Assembly (NCBI GenBank): GCA_022827095.1
Contig: JAJDTP010000009.1
Coordinates: forward strand, 214,526-278,525
Source: Dehalococcoidia bacterium
Lineage (GTDB): Bacteria > Chloroflexota > Dehalococcoidia > Lucifugimonadales > UBA3495
Direction of reading: 5' to 3'
Length of the DNA stretch: 64,000 nucleotides
Position 1 is the first letter of the stretch; every line of letters starts with the position of its first letter. Below are positions 63,257 through 64,000 of this stretch, piece by piece. The notes beneath the pieces are model-generated. The model made no database searches. It was not told where the DNA came from and worked only from the letters and a program-made list of their open reading frames with translations. The translations under genes were made by a program, and so were the position numbers.

Positions 63257-64000
63257 GGTCTGTTGACATTTGAATATAATGGCCGTGTGAGCAGCGTTAA
63301 ACTATCATCGGAGCAATGGGATCAAATTCTCCAGTTCCTGCGCAGTTGCACCGGTCTCTACGTTGGTCGGGAAGCAGAATGCCGGCGTTTTCTCGAGGCG
63401 GCGCTGTGGATCGCCCGTTCCGGCGCCCAGTGGCGTCTGCTGCCCGCCGAGTATGGGAATTGGAACAGCGTGTACAAACGGTTTTCCCGCTGGGCTGACC
63501 AGGGCATCTGGGAACAAATGCAACACCGCTTCGCTGGGGACCCAAACCTGGAGCATCTCATCATTGACAGCACGGTGGTGCGGGCTCACCCCTGCGCCGC
63601 TGGCGCGCCCCAAAGCAAGGGGGGCAGGGAGCTCAGGCCCAGGGCCGGAGCCGCGGCGGTTTCAGCGCCAAAGTCCGCGTGAACGTGGACGCGCTGGGCA
63701 ACCCTTTGCGGTTCATCCCGACCGGAGGACAAGACCATGACATTACTCAGGCCCATGAGCTAATCGCCGGTTATCAGAGCGCGTACGTGATCGCGGACCA
63801 AGGGTATGACGCCGGCAATCCCATCCCGTTCCAACCGGAAGGAACCACACGAATATGACGCCCATTTATACCGGGAACGGCATCTGGTGGAGTGTTTCAT
63901 CAACAAGATGAAGCAGTTTCGCCGGATCTTCTCCCGGTTTGAGAAACTGGACGCCAGATACTTGGCCTTCCTCCACTTCGCTGGCGCTCTCATCTGGCTC
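63257..64000 (+). mobile_element. IS5-family element, left end and body, runs off the window
   Basis: The left end GGTCTGTTGACA follows CTAG at 63253-63256, the same kind of end as the 4.9-kb unit. The transposase starts 30 bases inside. The right end is beyond the window. Confidence 0.65.
63287..64000 (+). pseudogene. IS5-family transposase, frameshifted (partial)
   Basis: The first frame from a GTG at 63287 gives 'WIARSGAQWRLLPAEYGNW' and 'LIIDSTVVRAHP' with the first catalytic Asp. A G GGG GGC heptamer at 63619-63625 would allow a -1 shift into 'GAQAQGRSRGGFSAKVRVNVD' and 'YVIADQGYD' with the second Asp. A second shift near 63815, where about ten codons seem lost, is needed to reach 'HEYDAHLYRERHLVECFINKMK' with the final Glu. 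The first shift may be programmed; the second is a lesion. The frame is still open at the window end. Confidence 0.65.

Overview
The window is about 62-65% G+C and carries no rRNA or tRNA gene that I can see. Gene content points to a free-living or host-associated bacterium, most likely Chloroflexota of the Dehalococcoidia/SAR202 kind. The hints are a DEAD-box helicase carrying the CxxC-x17-CxxC zinc ribbon, many catabolic hydrolases and CoA-transferases, OFA-type MFS transport, a Tes-like radical SAM enzyme, and a high load of toxin-antitoxin, restriction and small palindromic repeat elements. This assignment is inference. Ribosome binding sites are mostly GGAGG/AAGGAG, and several promoters look like extended -10 elements (TGN followed by TATAAT-like) without a clear -35.

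Region by region. 1-6.4 kb: end of a membrane protein, two linked secreted-property-free hypotheticals, a Rieske protein, a D-aminoacylase-type amidohydrolase and a complete haloalkane dehalogenase. 6.4-17 kb: an OLD-family nuclease, a fatty acid desaturase, the zinc-ribbon helicase, a methyltransferase/membrane-protein pair and the ammonium transporter amtB. Two decayed mosaics here join the 3' end of amtB to pieces of the dehalogenase. 17-31 kb: sulfurtransferase, DUF433/DUF5615 toxin-antitoxin, tartrate/D-malate dehydrogenase, a fused restriction-modification enzyme overlapping a MazF-like toxin, then M20 amidase, CoxG-like, TenA-like, 2TM, cyclase, a DUF4258 pair and a second amidohydrolase. 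31-43 kb: a Fic protein behind a striking 11-bp-phased operator array, a DNA methyltransferase fused to an Mrr-like nuclease with a retropepsin-like partner, three Uma2 proteins, acetyl-CoA synthetase, and an MmeI-like enzyme flanked on both sides by paralogous pairs of tiny membrane-protein genes.

43-51 kb: an Swt1-type HEPN-TPR protein, a DUF4129 membrane protein, then a 4.9-kb unit bounded by 12-bp perfect inverted repeats and CTAG duplications. The unit carries an IS5-family transposase with a probable -1 frameshift, a lipoprotein, a PD-(D/E)xK protein, and a Panacea-domain gene followed by two membrane proteins. 51-64 kb: DUF58, an MFS transporter interrupted by a UGA at a position where the family has cysteine and followed at once by a 39-nt SECIS-like hairpin, a carboxymuconolactone-decarboxylase-like protein, a TPR protein, a lipid cluster (PlsY, methyltransferase, Tes-like radical SAM), a small DNA methyltransferase, a CaiB/BaiF CoA-transferase and the start of another, decayed IS5-family element.

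How the parts fit: housekeeping and catabolic genes form short operons, and the spaces between are filled with defence, toxin-antitoxin and mobile modules. The observations I would check first are the candidate selenocysteine MFS transporter (53.6 kb), the Fic operator array (31.85 kb), the cargo-carrying IS5-type unit with Panacea (46.1-51.05 kb), and the amtB/dehalogenase remnants (8.8 and 12.6 kb).
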